From Steinernema hermaphroditum (taxonomy: Eukaryota > Nematoda > Chromadorea > Rhabditida > Steinernematidae): a stretch of DNA of 64,000 nt. The translations under genes were made by a program, and so were the position numbers. Below, piece by piece: positions 33,851-45,466 of the stretch. The stretch spans positions 2,728,001 through 2,792,000 of the forward strand of contig CM059621.1 in the NCBI GenBank assembly GCA_030435675.1, given 5' to 3'. The notes under the pieces were generated by a model. That model ran no database searches. It saw only the letters and a program-made list of their open reading frames with translations, and had not been told where the DNA came from. How positions within the stretch are numbered: the stretch's first letter is position 1; each line of letters starts with the position of its first letter.

Positions 33851-35008
33851 GGCCTTTTATAGAAGGATAACACCCACAGCTTGACATCAATTTACGCTAT
33901 GCCATTTCGATACCAGACAAGAAATCCGCACTGTTCCGGATGGGTGGCGAGGGATAACATTTTCGTAGTCGGGTTAGTAAGACGGTCTGCTAGATTCTGA
34001 GACTGAATGACAAACAGGAAATCGTCAACAGACCAAAACACGCACGAAAAATGGTGATGAGATGGCAGTCGTATATCGTTAAATGATGATATAAAGAGTC
34101 GATATGTGACGCTCGTTTTAGCAGTGACAGGATGTACCGTGGAGGCCACAGGAAGAGCCGCAGCAAGTTCAACATAATTTAGCTATGTCAGTTCGGAACC
34201 GTATTTCGAATGTTCTTCTTACATGTCTTTTCAACTAAGGTTATCCATAAGCAACATATGCTTAACATGATTTAAATCTATTTTCGGACTGTGACTAGAT
34301 GGCTTAGTCGTATGGGTGATTGATTCTGTCACCACGTTGTCCATTGTGGTGCCGCTCCTGCGTGTCCCCCGCTTTCGTTGAACAATTTAATGTTGATGGT
34401 CCGTGAAGCACTACCTCGGAAATCCGAGATACCGAACCTTCAACAACTTCACTGAGGGACTATTTATTTGATAGCTGGCATGCTGTTTTAGCTGCGCTTG
34501 CAGTAGGCACTCACTTTTCCACTTGTGGGACCCATTAATCCGCCAGCGCATTTCCACCGCCATCATCCCTCTATTTATCTTTATTTCCAAAGGCAACCAT
34601 TTCACTCTTTTTTCGCAACTGCTACTATTTTTTACCGGTTTCGGGGTTTCATCAGGTTTCATCAATGCTTAATATTTTAGATTGTCTTCAAAACTGATGC
34701 TCATCTCATCTTCAGCTGGGATTTAGATGCTTATTGAGCATGTAGTACTCTCTCAGCGCTCTCGGGTAACTACTTGTACGGGAGTATTCGATACGTCAGT
34801 AACTAAAGGAGCCGAAATTTGTAATTAAGTGGAAAACGGGCTAAACGGAATCTTTCAATCCGGAACCACTCTTGTTCTACAGTGTAGTGGCCAGGCTTCT
34901 CCCCAGAAAGCGCTCCAAGACGATGTAGTTAGATGGTAAATACCTCTCCTCTCCAAAATAGGTATCTTTATGCTAAGAAACACTTATTGAAATGAGGCAC
35001 CCTTATCG
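33851..35008. other. Intergenic, nothing recognised
   Basis: Region upstream of the RTE 5' side. No motif-bearing open frame is found. Confidence 0.4.
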
Positions 35009-35342
35009 ATGCCCCCTGCCGATGTCGCAGTTCGCTCAATGAGCGCAGTCCTTGCCGGCGTAATGATTGCACTGGACCCCTCAAGCTCTGGAACACCAGG
35101 GAGCCGTAGTACCAACGTCTTGCCAAGAAGCCAGTCAATTCCACCCGACTCCACTCGCGCCGCCAGAGAGGCTGAAGAAGCGTTGCAGCGAAAGCGAAAA
35201 GCTCAGAAGTCTGTGCCGAAAGGTCCGCTGTGCTCCACCGTCTCCGGAATCAGCATCTTTGCCTCTGTGCATTCTAAACAATTAGCATTTGTCAATGTGG
35301 ACATGTTTATTATTAACATATCGCCTCAACTGAAGAAGTGCT

Positions 35343-35670
35343 AGAATACAAAACTACATTGCAATGTTGCTCTGAGTTAGCGTATTAAAGCACAGTTTTT
35401 CGGCCCATTCGGGGGCGTTTTCTTTCTGGAGACAGCGATGACAGTACACAACAATAGCCATAGTCGTCAGCCTTTATAACTATGTGGAACATGATGTAGA
35501 TAATAATAGCACGTGCGAAATGGAAAAAAAAAGGGTCTAACGACCAACTGGTTTTTATATGACCCGGCACTCAGTGACAATTTCCATTTGGCCTTTCCGA
35601 AGTAGATACACGACCTATGCTATTCCGGAAAGGGAGGTTAGGGATGATATGTGTATATCCGATCTGGCAA
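35343..35670 (+). pseudogene. LYNYV-motif family, copy 3
   Basis: The frame reads TIAIVVSLYNYVEHDVDNNS up to a TAA at about 35538. The 3' flank (GACCAACTGG, TATATGAC, GACAATTTCC, TTTGGCCTTTC, GGAAAGGGAGG, GGGATGATATGTG) matches copy 4 for about 150 bp, so the duplicated unit includes the 3' untranslated region. The open frame at 35009-35344 just upstream could be an earlier exon, but no junction is proven. Confidence 0.45.
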
Positions 35671-35984
35671 GACGTTTATTAGGATGTAGGCACACAAATA
35701 AATAAATTTCCGTTGTAGAAAGGTTACTAAGCTGTAGCTGATGCATGGTTTCCGGTATGCCATTAAGTGCTCGCAAATGTCAGCTAGGTGCTTAGAGAAT
35801 GTACGATAAAGACACGGCGGAAAAGAACAAGGTTGTTCAGGTGGCAGCGGCGCAACATCTCCTTCCCGTGACGTTTGGTGCACAGGGGCTTCTGCTTCGG
35901 TAGCACAATACAGATAGAGGATACAGTCAGGGGATAGTCAAATCCGAGTCCGAGCGTTCGCAATATTCAGTATGACTACGCGTG

Positions 35985-36140
35985 CAGCCGGATGCCTGGT
36001 ATCGGAGCTCTTGTTGTCAGCAGTGGAACGGCAGTCTCCGGGTGTCCCTATTACCTTTGGAAGCTGGTACACTCACTGCTACCACAAGGTGTGCTGGCAA
36101 ACCCACCGCGCGCTCAGTGAGCGACCGAAGGAGCGGCCAC
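35985..36140 (+). repeat. Dispersed repeat family B, copy 2 (partial)
   Basis: CAGCCGGATGCCTGG, CTTGTTGTCAGC, TCTCCGGGTGTC and CGCTCAGTGAGCGACCG match, in order, the complement of 54.1-54.28 kb. The 98-codon frame over it is therefore treated as repeat-derived. Confidence 0.5.
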
Positions 36141-36712
36141 TCACCATCACGACACGAGTTAGACTGTGGACGATAGCGATGATGGACGAGAACGATATAA
36201 ATCTTAGCAGAAATACTGCAGGCGAAAAACAATCAAGCAATGAAACAAGCACTGCAAATCATGGCTGAAGATCCGCCTAACGTACCGAACCCCAACATGC
36301 ATCTGGCATCGCCGGCACAGTAAAATACTCAGCACAACAATCGGATTGATTTGTGCCTTTCGGTTCATCAAGTTTTTCATAGAAGGGTTTTCGGTGGCTG
36401 AAGTAGCCTTTATTTTCTTTGATGAGGAGGAGAAATCGAAGCAGAGAGAAAAACTCTGCAAAAACGTTGGATATATTTTTTCTGCAAATCGTTTCTTGCA
36501 GACAGCCGCTTAAAAGCTTTAGCATTATTCACGAAAGCCTAAGCAAAAAGCGCTGCAAAATTTGGCTCATTATTTCCGCAATTTATGCAGATCGGTGTCA
36601 CTTGCAAAATTTCTTCTCCAGACATCTCATGAGTATTCATAATAACCGCGTGCACCCCCGCGGTGAACTTGCTGCATAAAAAGAACGGTGAAATGCAATC
36701 TTCACTCAAACC
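36141..36712. other. Intergenic upstream of the DUF5648-like gene
   Basis: A short minus-strand hydrophobic frame near 36.18-36.33 kb was considered and not called. GCATAAAAAG at about 36673 is a possible TATA-like element for the gene starting at 36713. Confidence 0.35.
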
Positions 36713-38081
36713 ATGTGGTTCTGGACGATCGCCTCTCTCATCTCGCTGGCTGCTGCCTCTGGTACTTTCCCCTGCTGTTCTCCAATGCGCCCTTTTTTAG
36801 AATGGCAACTGGAACGGTTTTGTGACAGTGGTCACGGCCACATTGTCCAAAATATTTGTTTCCTGGTTGTGCCGTACAAGTACACCAATCGTGGGAGGAT
36901 TCCGGCCGGATCTAACTTGGGCATTCACAATGATGCTTGTGGAAATTTCGTATCCAACTACTACAAGCCCATGTTGGCGCGGACGGCACCAGGAGAACAT
37001 ATCGCCAATTACATAAGGCACCATTTGGGACCACTCTCGGACCAGTACCGCCCTGCGCTCCTCAGAGCTGGCGTCGTTCGGGTAAGAGAAGAGGGGCTTG
37101 AGCCACAGAGCTACTAGCACTAGTAAAATTGAAATATAAACAACTTTAATGTGAAAATCTTCTCTTTGATGCAAAAAATTATACCATATGCGATCTTTTA
37201 GAAGGATCTTGTTTATGGGTCCTACTCGATGAAATATGGTATACTAATCGATGTGTACGGATCCGGCAAAAATGCGGTGGCCGATGCCGCTGGTGATAAG
37301 CCTTCTCCTTCTGGTTTCGTGTGCGCATACAATGTTATCGAGGGTAAGAACCTGGATGATCTCTTCACGACCACCACAACCCGCAAGCCTACGACAACGA
37401 CCACCACACTGAGCCCTCAGGTTCCCGTCATCTCGTTGACGAGGTTCCATGCAAACCTCTTTTTCAGGTTCTGATCCAGAAAAACATCGTCCCTCTGGCA
37501 AAGCCCTTCTACCGTACTTACAGCTACCCGCACATTAGGCACGCGTACCACCATAACTGGGAGTACCTCAAGAAGCTGGTCGCCCGTGGATACAAATATG
37601 AGAGTAAAGCTGAAAAGGACGCATTGAACGCATCAGAGCACTTTTAGATGTTGCCGGCAAAGTTATTCCCTACGCTGACTACAAATCAAACAAGAACACG
37701 ATCGATCGTCTCTGCCCCGACTTGGCCGTCTTCCATGAAAATTTCGAAACTTTCGGATTGGGCGATCAGCTCTATCACAACCAGTTCTACTCCAAAACGA
37801 AGTATACGAATGCCAACCATAGAAGCAACGGCGAGACCCTCGTCGCGGCTACTACGCCAGGATACTGTGGAGCGACCGTTCCGGTGTATTACATCATCAG
37901 CAAGAATGGACTTGCTTTCGGCAGAGGTAAGCTATGGCTGCCATCATAGCAACCGAACTATCTTCAACTTTCAGACTCGTTCTACACCAACGACAAAAAC
38001 GAATACACCAATGTGTACACCTCAAATACTTTCTACAAAACCGGCGCCGGCCACGGAGTCCTCTTTTATGCTTGGGAATAA
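36713..38081 (+). CDS. Secreted protein with DUF5648-like repeats
   Basis: Five exons, 36713-37081, 37202-37420, 37468-37603, 37648-37926 and 37975-38081, all in phase, 369 residues. The signal peptide is WFWTIASLISLAAASG. The N-terminal domain has paired Cys and GHGHIVQNICFLVVPYKYTN. Exon 2 ends in a Thr-rich linker (TTTTTRKPTTTTTT). The C-terminal part contains PFYRTYSYPHIRHAYHHNWE with ARGYKYENVAGKV, resembling the LYR-x-Y...HFYTT...GYxYEG repeat of PF18885 (DUF5648, a secreted beta-propeller-like repeat), and a later VPVYYIISKNG with DSFYTNDKNEY. Function is unknown, and extracellular carbohydrate or surface binding is a guess. The exon 2 donor CAG|GTTCCC is weak. An alternative donor at GAG|GTAAGA would drop the Thr linker and break phase. 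AATAAA follows at 38102. Confidence 0.75.
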
Positions 38082-38101
38082 TCTTGTATTTGTGCTTTTT
38101 T

Positions 38102-38107
38102 AATAAA
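38102..38107 (+). terminator. Polyadenylation signal of the DUF5648-like gene
   Basis: AATAAA lies 21 bases after the stop codon at 38079-38081, the usual distance in nematodes. Confidence 0.6.
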
Positions 38108-38579
38108 TAAACTGAACAAGATTTTGTTGACCGTTGTGGGTGCATGGAGCCAAGAGGCCTCTAGCAACCGAACCACCCAAACTCACGTATGCAGATTGGA
38201 CTGGAGATTGAGCAACAGCTAAGGCTTACCTATGCAGACGATTGGGCCGATGGGACTATAGAAGCTGAATATCCACATGCTCTACCTGCTCCACAATTTC
38301 TGAGCCAATAGCGTCCCCAACGTTAAGCTATTTCGTTATTTATAAAGATGAACGAAGAGAGAGCGACAATTGACTTGAAACATCGACAATCCTGTTGCGG
38401 CATATGCTTTATTGTCCGTATATCGTAAATCATCAAACCCTGCACACTGATATACACGGAATCGTATAATATGATGGGAAAGTAAATAGATACAATGCGT
38501 CGTTACAAATAAATAGAATTACTAATCACAGAATATTGTTACAAATAACATGGTTCATTCAAAATATTATTAATTTATC
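38108..38579. other. Intergenic, nothing recognised
   Basis: No gene or repeat structure identified. Confidence 0.4.
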
Positions 38580-38870
38580 GAAAAATCCTTGTTCATCTGG
38601 CATGGAAACGGTTGCATTCTCCGGACATCGAAGTGTTGCTCGAATAGCCGTAGTCATCGGCTTTTATAACTATGTGGATCATTATGCAGACTACAATAAC
38701 GCCTGTGAGACGAAGACGGGCATGTCGTTAGAGTAATGACCAACTGGGCTTTATATGATCTGCCACTCGACGACAATTTCCTTTTGGCCTTTCAGAAGTA
38801 GACACACGACCTATATTATTGCGGAAAGGGAGGAGAGGGATGATATGTGCATATCCGGATAGGCCGGATG
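38580..38870 (+). pseudogene. LYNYV-motif family, copy 4
   Basis: The frame reads SVARIAVVIGFYNYVDHYAD followed by YNNACE and a TAA at 38734-38736. Its 3' flank is the same as in copy 3. The longest open stretch starts in an ATG near 38600 and gives fewer than 50 residues, so it is probably a fragment of a larger ancestral gene. Confidence 0.45.
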
Positions 38871-39867
38871 GCACTCTATATGGTGTCACAAAGAAGGAGG
38901 GAAAAAACAACAACAGATCTGAAGACATAAACGCAAATAAATGGATTTCCGATGTCAATATGCTGTTGACGATGTCTAAGGCTATGTCGCAACGTATTCT
39001 CAAATGCCAAATCCATCAGGATTCCCGCAAATTTCGACTACCCGATTCAGTGGTACTTGTTGAGCCACATTAAACCGAGACGCGAATTATATCTCTAGCA
39101 CAAGGATTCAAAGTGGCGGAAGCAGATGATATGGGATCGAAGCCACTTTAGATATTTGCTGCGTTACCTTTGCAACCAATGCCCTCATTTTTAACGTTTC
39201 TAAAATGAATCACAGTGTCTACAACAGAGTCTAGATGGTTCTAGGAAATGACGAAAGATATCAAGACTACAGGACTCATTTTAAATCTATAGGCATGAGC
39301 CTAAGCCTAAGCCAAGCATGGATGTTAGGCCCAATCCACAAAATGAATATAAGACTCGTTTCGTATGCAACTTAACGTTGGTTTGCAGGAATTCTTTCCA
39401 CTATGAAACAGAGCGTAAGCAGTCATGCGGTTCAATATTTTGCGGCCCCATTTCTCACAGCCCAATCTTGTAGGCTCCATGGCACATTAGCCGTTATAAT
39501 GAACATTGAACGTATCACTTTTCAAGCGACTGTATATCAACATAGAGCGCATATACGGTACTCAGGATGTTCGCTTTTCAGAGCAGCAACTCCAGCTAAT
39601 AAGGCAATGGAGGACGTTTTCATATTCCTACCAACGCACGGATAATGCTGTCCCATAAAAAAAGCAATTAAGAAAGCTGCTCAAGCAAAAACAAAAGCAA
39701 CAAATCACGCATGTAGTCTGGTTTTCGCGAAAACAGTCGCCGAATCATGGTTAATGTAAATGTAACAGGCGAATGTTCGATCGTTGAACCGGTTTTCTAA
39801 TGAGATCGGTGCGATAGCGCGTATGATGCTCGCCAACGAACTGTTCATCCACATCGGAAGCCGCGTG
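38871..39867. other. Intergenic upstream of collagen
   Basis: No gene is supported. The last 100 bases are the collagen promoter region. Confidence 0.4.
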
Positions 39868-39874
39868 TATATAA
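39868..39874 (+). promoter_or_regulatory. TATA box of the cuticle collagen
   Basis: TATATAA lies 39 bp upstream of the ATG at 39913, the compact arrangement common for highly expressed collagen genes. Confidence 0.5.
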
Positions 39875-39912
39875 GCTGATGAGACGGACTAATCATCACC
39901 ATTCCTCCCAGG

Positions 39913-40895
39913 ATGACTAACGGGATCAAGTGCGCTGCCTACATCGCCACCGCCGGAAGCGGCGTTCTCATCGTGGCCAGCCTGCTCGTCATGGCTTCTC
40001 TCTTCCGCGAAGTCAACGAGATGTACTATGAGGTCATCACCGAAATCGATGGCTTCAAGGTAAAGCCGTAGTTTAAATTATGTTGCTAACGTTTTTTTTT
40101 AGGTTTTGGCTAACGATGCTTGGAAAGATATCATGGCCGTCAAGGCGACCCATCAACCTGCATTCAACTTTGAGTCAATCTTCCGCCCTAAGCGCCAGTA
40201 CGACGCTGGAGTGACTGGAGGAACCCAATCGCAAGGATGTCGTATGTAGAACTACGCTAACATCTTGCACGAAATGTCATTTAGAATGCGCCGCACAGGC
40301 TAGCAGCTGCCCTGCTGGTCCACCCGGACCTCCTGGAACCCCTGGTCAACCTGGACAACCCGGTGATAAGGGTCAAGATGGAAAACCGGGAAGTGCCACC
40401 CCTGGGGCTCAAAGTCACAACGAGGGTGGTTGCATTAAGTGCCCTGCCGGACCACCCGGACCTGCTGGAGGCGATGGACCGGCCGGACCACCTGGACCAC
40501 CCGGACAGCCTGGAGCGCCTGGAAATCCTGGAAACCCTGGAGCCCCCGGAGGCCCGGGACCTGCCGGTGACGCGGGACCAAACGGAAATCCCGGAACTGA
40601 CGGAGCGCCCGGAAATCCTGGAGCCCCAGGCACTCGCCAGACGAACTTCCCCGGACCTGCTGGACCGCCCGGACCTCCTGGACCTCCTGGAAACGCTGGA
40701 GGCAACGGACCTGCTCCACCTCCTGGACCTCCTGGCCCACCTGGACCTCCAGGAGCACCAGGAAACGCCGGTGGACCCGGACAAGATGGAGGACCCGGTC
40801 AACCCGGTTCTTCTGGAAAACCTGGACACGACGCCCAGTATTGTCCCTGCCCACCAAGAACTGCGGCCGTCAGCGGAGGATACAACAAAGCCTAG
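39913..40895 (+). CDS. Cuticle collagen
   Basis: Three exons, 39913-40059, 40103-40241 and 40285-40895, all in phase, 298 residues. The N-terminus has the Col_cuticle_N arrangement: one hydrophobic helix ([16 protein letters not shown]), then [18 protein letters not shown] and AWKDIM. The furin-type processing box [10 protein letters not shown] follows. After a Cys pair come Gly-X-Y blocks: a short one interrupted by [15 protein letters not shown], then a long one with a small break at TRQTNF and another at PAPPPGPP. The C-terminus is a Cys-rich YCPCPPR with a short tail. This is a standard nematode cuticle collagen secreted by the hypodermis and assembled as trimers. Codon use is strongly biased (CCT GGA / GGA CCT), which creates long antisense open frames. 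AATAAA lies at 40958. Confidence 0.92.
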
Positions 40896-40957
40896 GAAGG
40901 GCCGAGTACCATAGGTCAAGGACCGTTTCCACACTAGCTGATTTTTCCACATGCATG

Positions 40958-40963
40958 AATAAA
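40958..40963 (+). terminator. Polyadenylation signal of the collagen gene
   Basis: AATAAA lies 63 bases after the TAG stop at 40893-40895. Confidence 0.55.
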
Positions 40964-41267
40964 ATGCTTCGAATCGCAAATTACATGTAGAACCAAATCT
41001 AGATTTCACTAGTTGTTACGCCGTGTCATTCTTTGGAAATTCACGAATTATCGGCAAGTGAATTAGCTAGTATTTGATTTTTTCGTTTCACACGTTAGAC
41101 ATAAACTAGTGGCTGTCGTTATCCGGCTTGTCGGGGATCAGTTGCACATGAGGTGGCTTGTCGGGGATGGGTTGTCGGAGATGAACTGGGTGATTAACTT
41201 TAATATTATTATAACGCATGTTTGGCTGCCTTAGAATCTTCACCAGAATAACAATTCATTTCTGCTG

Positions 41268-41560
41268 ATCTGGATACTTCATCTGTCCGTATAATGTAAT
41301 CGGATTACGCTACGTACACATTCAATAGCATCGGTCATTATATCCGTGGGGGCGCAATCGGGTACACGAACATGTGAAAACATTTCGATGTCCGTGAACA
41401 AAAAAGTGCAAATTGAAAGCTTTGAAATCGTCTGGCGAGTGCCTGGGGCTCCAGGAATTCCGGCCGCTCCGTCAGTTCCGGCATTTCCGTTTGGTCAAGC
41501 GTCACCAGCAGGTCGCGGGCTTCCGGGGGCTTCAGGGTTTCCAGGATTCTTTCTGCCAAT
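41268..41560 (-). pseudogene. Mosaic fragment: receptor exon, receptor upstream DNA and collagen exon pieces
   Basis: 41272-41310 copies the receptor exon-1 segment found at about 42720-42758 (CTTCATCTGTCCGTATAATG). 41310-41360 copies its upstream DNA at about 42982-43030 (TTCAATAGCATC...ACGTGGGG-like). 41430-41556 is, on the minus strand, a roughly 90% copy of collagen exon 3 around 40515-40645 (AACTGACGGAGC, CCAGGCACTCGCCAGACGA). None is translatable as a unit. Confidence 0.65.
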
Positions 41561-41692
41561 AAGAAAAAACAGTCTGTGAATAAGAGAATGTAGTCACAGA
41601 GCGTCGGAAAAAACACTTTTCTATGGTGAACAACGATGATGTGATGTCGTTTAATATAACTGCCATCAAAATAAACAGTGATAATTACTTTG

Positions 41693-42833
41693 TTATCGTC
41701 GAAGTTCCGGAAGGGTTGTCGATATACTCTTATTACTTGCTGCAAGTGCTTTCGGTAACAAGCAGGAGGATAATGACTTGAACATACCTTCGTTATGCTC
41801 AACTCTCCGGCTACTCAGTTTTCTCCAATACAAAAGACTACAGGCCATTACGTATATTGTAAAATTCGTAAATGTCAAGGGCCCGGCCGTCTTCGTAACA
41901 TTAGGGAACTTTGCATCTGTGACTACCTTTGCAATCGATGGGATCATCCAGAAGAAAGCTTCAATTACTATTTGATAAGATACGATTTGATTAGCCTAAA
42001 ATAAAGCTACACTAAAGCGAGGTGGAAAAAAACGTACCAATTTCATCGATCGATTCACCATTGACTTGTTGAACGTTCGCAGCTTCACGAGGAAAGCTAT
42101 GGATACAAGAATATTAGCGGATATTGTAATCGCATTCATGGCAAATGCGACTCTCATCACATCGTCTCTTACGTAGCCCAACAATACAATAATCTTTGGA
42201 AAGGTTCGATTAAGGCTGGCAGCATATAACGACCCAATAGTCAGATACAAACCTACTGCACTTATAATGGCTGCAGCTAAGAGTTTGTTACGAATACGCG
42301 TCAAGTATGCAAACGGGAAGGCGACAGCACACAGTCGATCCAGAGCAAGAAAGAAATCGACAAATCCGACGATTGGATGCAGTGAGGAGTGAACAACTCC
42401 AGCCCATATAATCAGTCTTTGATCTAAGTACATTTCAACAAGTTGGTTACGATTTGGCTTTAGATTTTGTTTAGTCTCAGTTTGTGTATTTCACAATCAT
42501 ATCTCGGTTTTGTCCGTGGCATCAGTCGTGCCTTTCCACGGAGGTCTAGACTTCCATGAATGGCTTTTTAGTGGGCATTTCATGGTCTCTCACTAAACAG
42601 GAATGTGGCGACTTACTTATCTGGGTCAGAATGGATAACGCGACGACAACGGTAGTCAAAGAGTACACAAAGTGAAACGCAATATGGGTGAAGAGCATGT
42701 TAAACTGTTCATTTCTCGTTCGATACTTCATCTGTCCGTATAATGTAATCGGATTTAATACGAAAGTGGTAAAGGTGCACAAGAATTGAATGCTGTAGTT
42801 GATGTACGCATACAGAGGTAATGAATCAAACAT
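41693..42833 (-). CDS. 7TM receptor of the clustered three-exon family, paralogue 1
   Basis: Three exons, 42833-42617, 42423-42038 and 41995-41693, in phase, 301 residues. It begins in FDSLPLYAYINYSIQFLC and shares with its three paralogues NPITLYGQM, LHPIVGFVDFFLALDRL (the DR motif of helix 3), AFAMNAITISANILVS and, opening exon 3, ANQIVSYQIVIEAFFWM. The family is a nematode chemoreceptor. The aN-x-I-V-x-Q opening recalls Srbc/Srxa-type receptors, but I cannot fix the class. Exon 2 is exactly 386 bases, as in paralogues 2 and 3. The C-terminal tail is about 25 residues longer than theirs and runs into unrelated sequence, so an upstream stop has been lost. It is transcribed away from paralogue 2. 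Confidence 0.78.
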
Positions 42834-44556
42834 AACAGTTCAGTTCGTATAACAGTTCGTATTACAGTGGTCGGTCTGCTATAAGTTATCGCTATTGAAG
42901 TTTGAACAATAAGCACGGTTCGTGAAACTATGGAGTCGCATCACAATTAAACGGGGAGGCGGGATTGTTTTCGCCCTAAAGCGCTACACGAATTCAATAG
43001 CATCAGTGATCTGATACGTGGGGTGGGACAACGACAAAACATTTCTCATGGGAATATGAGAAGAAAAGTTACGTTTGGTGGCGGGTGCATGGTCGTGTGA
43101 ACGAAGTTGGAAGTTCGTGGACGGACTGTCGTAAAAACGCCACACCGTCTATGTTATGTCTAAAATTATTTGGTAGTGCGAGCGGCTCGGTGCCGCCGCG
43201 GAAAGAAATAAAATAATTTTATCCAAAATCACACCACAAGAAGGTCGTCTAAACGTTGAATCGCTTCGGATGAGCAGAAACGTAAAGAGTGACAGCAAAA
43301 TTAGGCAAAATACGGGACACTGCTAGGAAAGTACCATCAGGTAATAGATTTTTCCACATGCATCTCCTGGAGTGGATCGGTTGGCTGAATGGCAATGTGT
43401 TTGTCTGCCATGCTGATGGTCGGAGGTTCTGTCCTGCCCGGTGTCTGCACACTTTCGTATACACTCGATATTTAAGAAAAGACCAAATCATTCGATTCGA
43501 TTAGGCAACCATAAGGAACAGTTGGTGGCGGAGCTGTGAGCAAAAGTTTCATTTCCTCCTAGGGAACACAACAAATCAAGCTAAGTGCTATTTAATATGA
43601 GAACACGAAAATGAAGGCGACTTTTTGGCGGCCAATTTCCGTCGTAACGACAGGTCATCTGTCCCGGTTGCTCTTAGCTAAAAGTAGCTGGAGTAGGACG
43701 TAAGCCAATCCACACTGCACTAAAAAGATCGTCAGCGCCGCTCGACCAATGCGTGCCTCGCACACTGAAGCTCCGCTTTAAGTTCGAAGTCTGCGGCGCC
43801 AACGATGAGTTTCCGTTTTGTCCGCTAAGCCACATCAACGCGTTACTTCCGGATTAAGTCCCTTCATCGCTTTAAAGCCTGCGCACACGACAACGATCGT
43901 GGACTCGAACGTCGTGCATTGCGCCGAAGAAATAAAAGAAGCAGTGACTACAGTGATCCGTTACGCATTGTGAGATATCCTGCATGACATTGGTGAATGC
44001 TAGTCCGCCAGCAAAAGACAGCTTTTGCTTCAACCGAAAAGAGCGGTGCAAGAAGGCGCAAACGAATGCAGACAAGACAAATTATGGTTTTTTCGAATTT
44101 TCCTGGGCCAATTTCATTGCCTGAGAGAGTTTTACGATCCCTTTGTTTTCAAAATTTATGCCTAAGTGGTTCTCCTATGACGATCGTACTTCGATGCCAA
44201 CGATTCAAGAGTAAATGAAATAACAAATCATCGTCATCGCTGAGCGGTCAACATCGAGAATATTCAGAGATCACCTGAATACATTCTCGAGTGCAGCTCC
44301 AAAGTTCTCATGTCTCATACGTATCATGCCACATGCGCCTACGAAACCATACTTCCTTGTGATGTTCCCATCCTTGATGAGCGATTTCTGATGCTGATGA
44401 ATACCATTATAAACCCAGTAAATGTTGAAAACAAACTTGTTTTTAATTGTAATTCCCAAGCAGCTGTGTGTGGCTTTTGTTTCAGTCGGAAAACTGCCCA
44501 CGAACGACGAACCGTTAGTTAGTCAGTCAAGAAGTTGACTGTGAACATAGCCAAAG
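42834..44556. other. Intergenic between divergent receptors 1 and 2
   Basis: Would contain both promoters. No other gene is supported; open frames near 43.3 and 44.3 kb lack motifs. Confidence 0.4.
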
Positions 44557-45466
44557 ATGTTTGACCGACTTCCTGTCGCTACCTACATTAACTACTTTAT
44601 TCAAGTCACATGTTCACTTATCACTGCGTTCCTGAATCCGGTGATATTGTATCGGCAGATGAATGGAATCAGAAGCGCGCAGTTCAGCATGCTCTTCACT
44701 CACATCGTCTTCCATTTCCTGTTCGCCTTCACAGCACTTCTTTTCGGGTTATCCGTTCTAACTCAGTTCGGTAAAATGCAGTCTCTTTTATTCGATTAAT
44801 TGTAGCTTATAGGTCAAAAGCTGTGTGTTGTGTCAGGAATAGTTCACGCAGCTCTGCACCCCATCATCGGTTTCGTAGACCTATGTCTTGCGATAGATCG
44901 TCTCTCGGAACTAACGCATCCTCTAACCTACTTGATTCACATTCGTAGACGGATCGTGATTTCATCGGTTACTATAGCTTTGCTATTGTATGTTATACTT
45001 GGAAGTTTGTATGCGAAAAGCGTCCAGAAGACGCTTCCAAAGCACATTGTCCTCCTGGGATTCGTCAGCTCAGATGTGATGAGAGTGGCATTCATCATGA
45101 ATGCCATAACCATCACTATAAACATTCTCGTATCTACTGTCTTCCTGGTAAAATGGCGCAGATTTAATCTCTCAATGTTAAGAAGATCGACAAGATTGGT
45201 AAGATCGTTGAATGTTCTTGTTATGCAGTTGTTCATAGGCTAACACGATTGTGTCACAGCAAATCATTCTCGAAGCTATTTCCTGGATGGCTCCAGCGAT
45301 TCTCAAAGTGATCACTGACCAGGGCTACCCTGAGGTGACCAACACTGTCGGACCGGTAACATTCACGACTTTTACGATATATGTCATGAGCTGTACTGTT
45401 CTCTATTGGAAGAAGTTGCGGAACAGTAGAACGGAATCACACGACAGTACGCTGAAGCGTCTCTAA
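44557..45466 (+). CDS. 7TM receptor of the clustered three-exon family, paralogue 2
   Basis: Three exons, 44557-44770, 44813-45198 and 45239-45466, in phase, 275 residues. It starts in FDRLPVATYINYFIQVTC and carries LHPIIGFVDLCLAIDRL, DVMRVAFIMNAITITINILV and ANTIVSQQIILEA. The C-terminus is a short hydrophilic tail after a last helix (FTIYVMSCTVLYWKKL). Intron phases are identical to the other three members. No lesions are seen, and it is probably a functional sensory GPCR. Confidence 0.8.

Noticed and set aside
34411..34665. 84-codon minus-strand frame
   Set aside because: No recognisable domain and no neighbouring exon signals.
36176..36440. Minus-strand hydrophobic frame (ISAKIYIVLVHHRYRP, GFGTLGGSS) resembling a class C GPCR last helix
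   Set aside because: Interrupted by a TGA, no consistent exon structure upstream, and it borders dispersed repeat B; similarity is too weak.
40281..41009. Long antisense and out-of-frame open frames over the collagen
   Set aside because: Gly-X-Y codon repetition keeps all frames open; the plus-strand exons are in phase and carry the family motifs.
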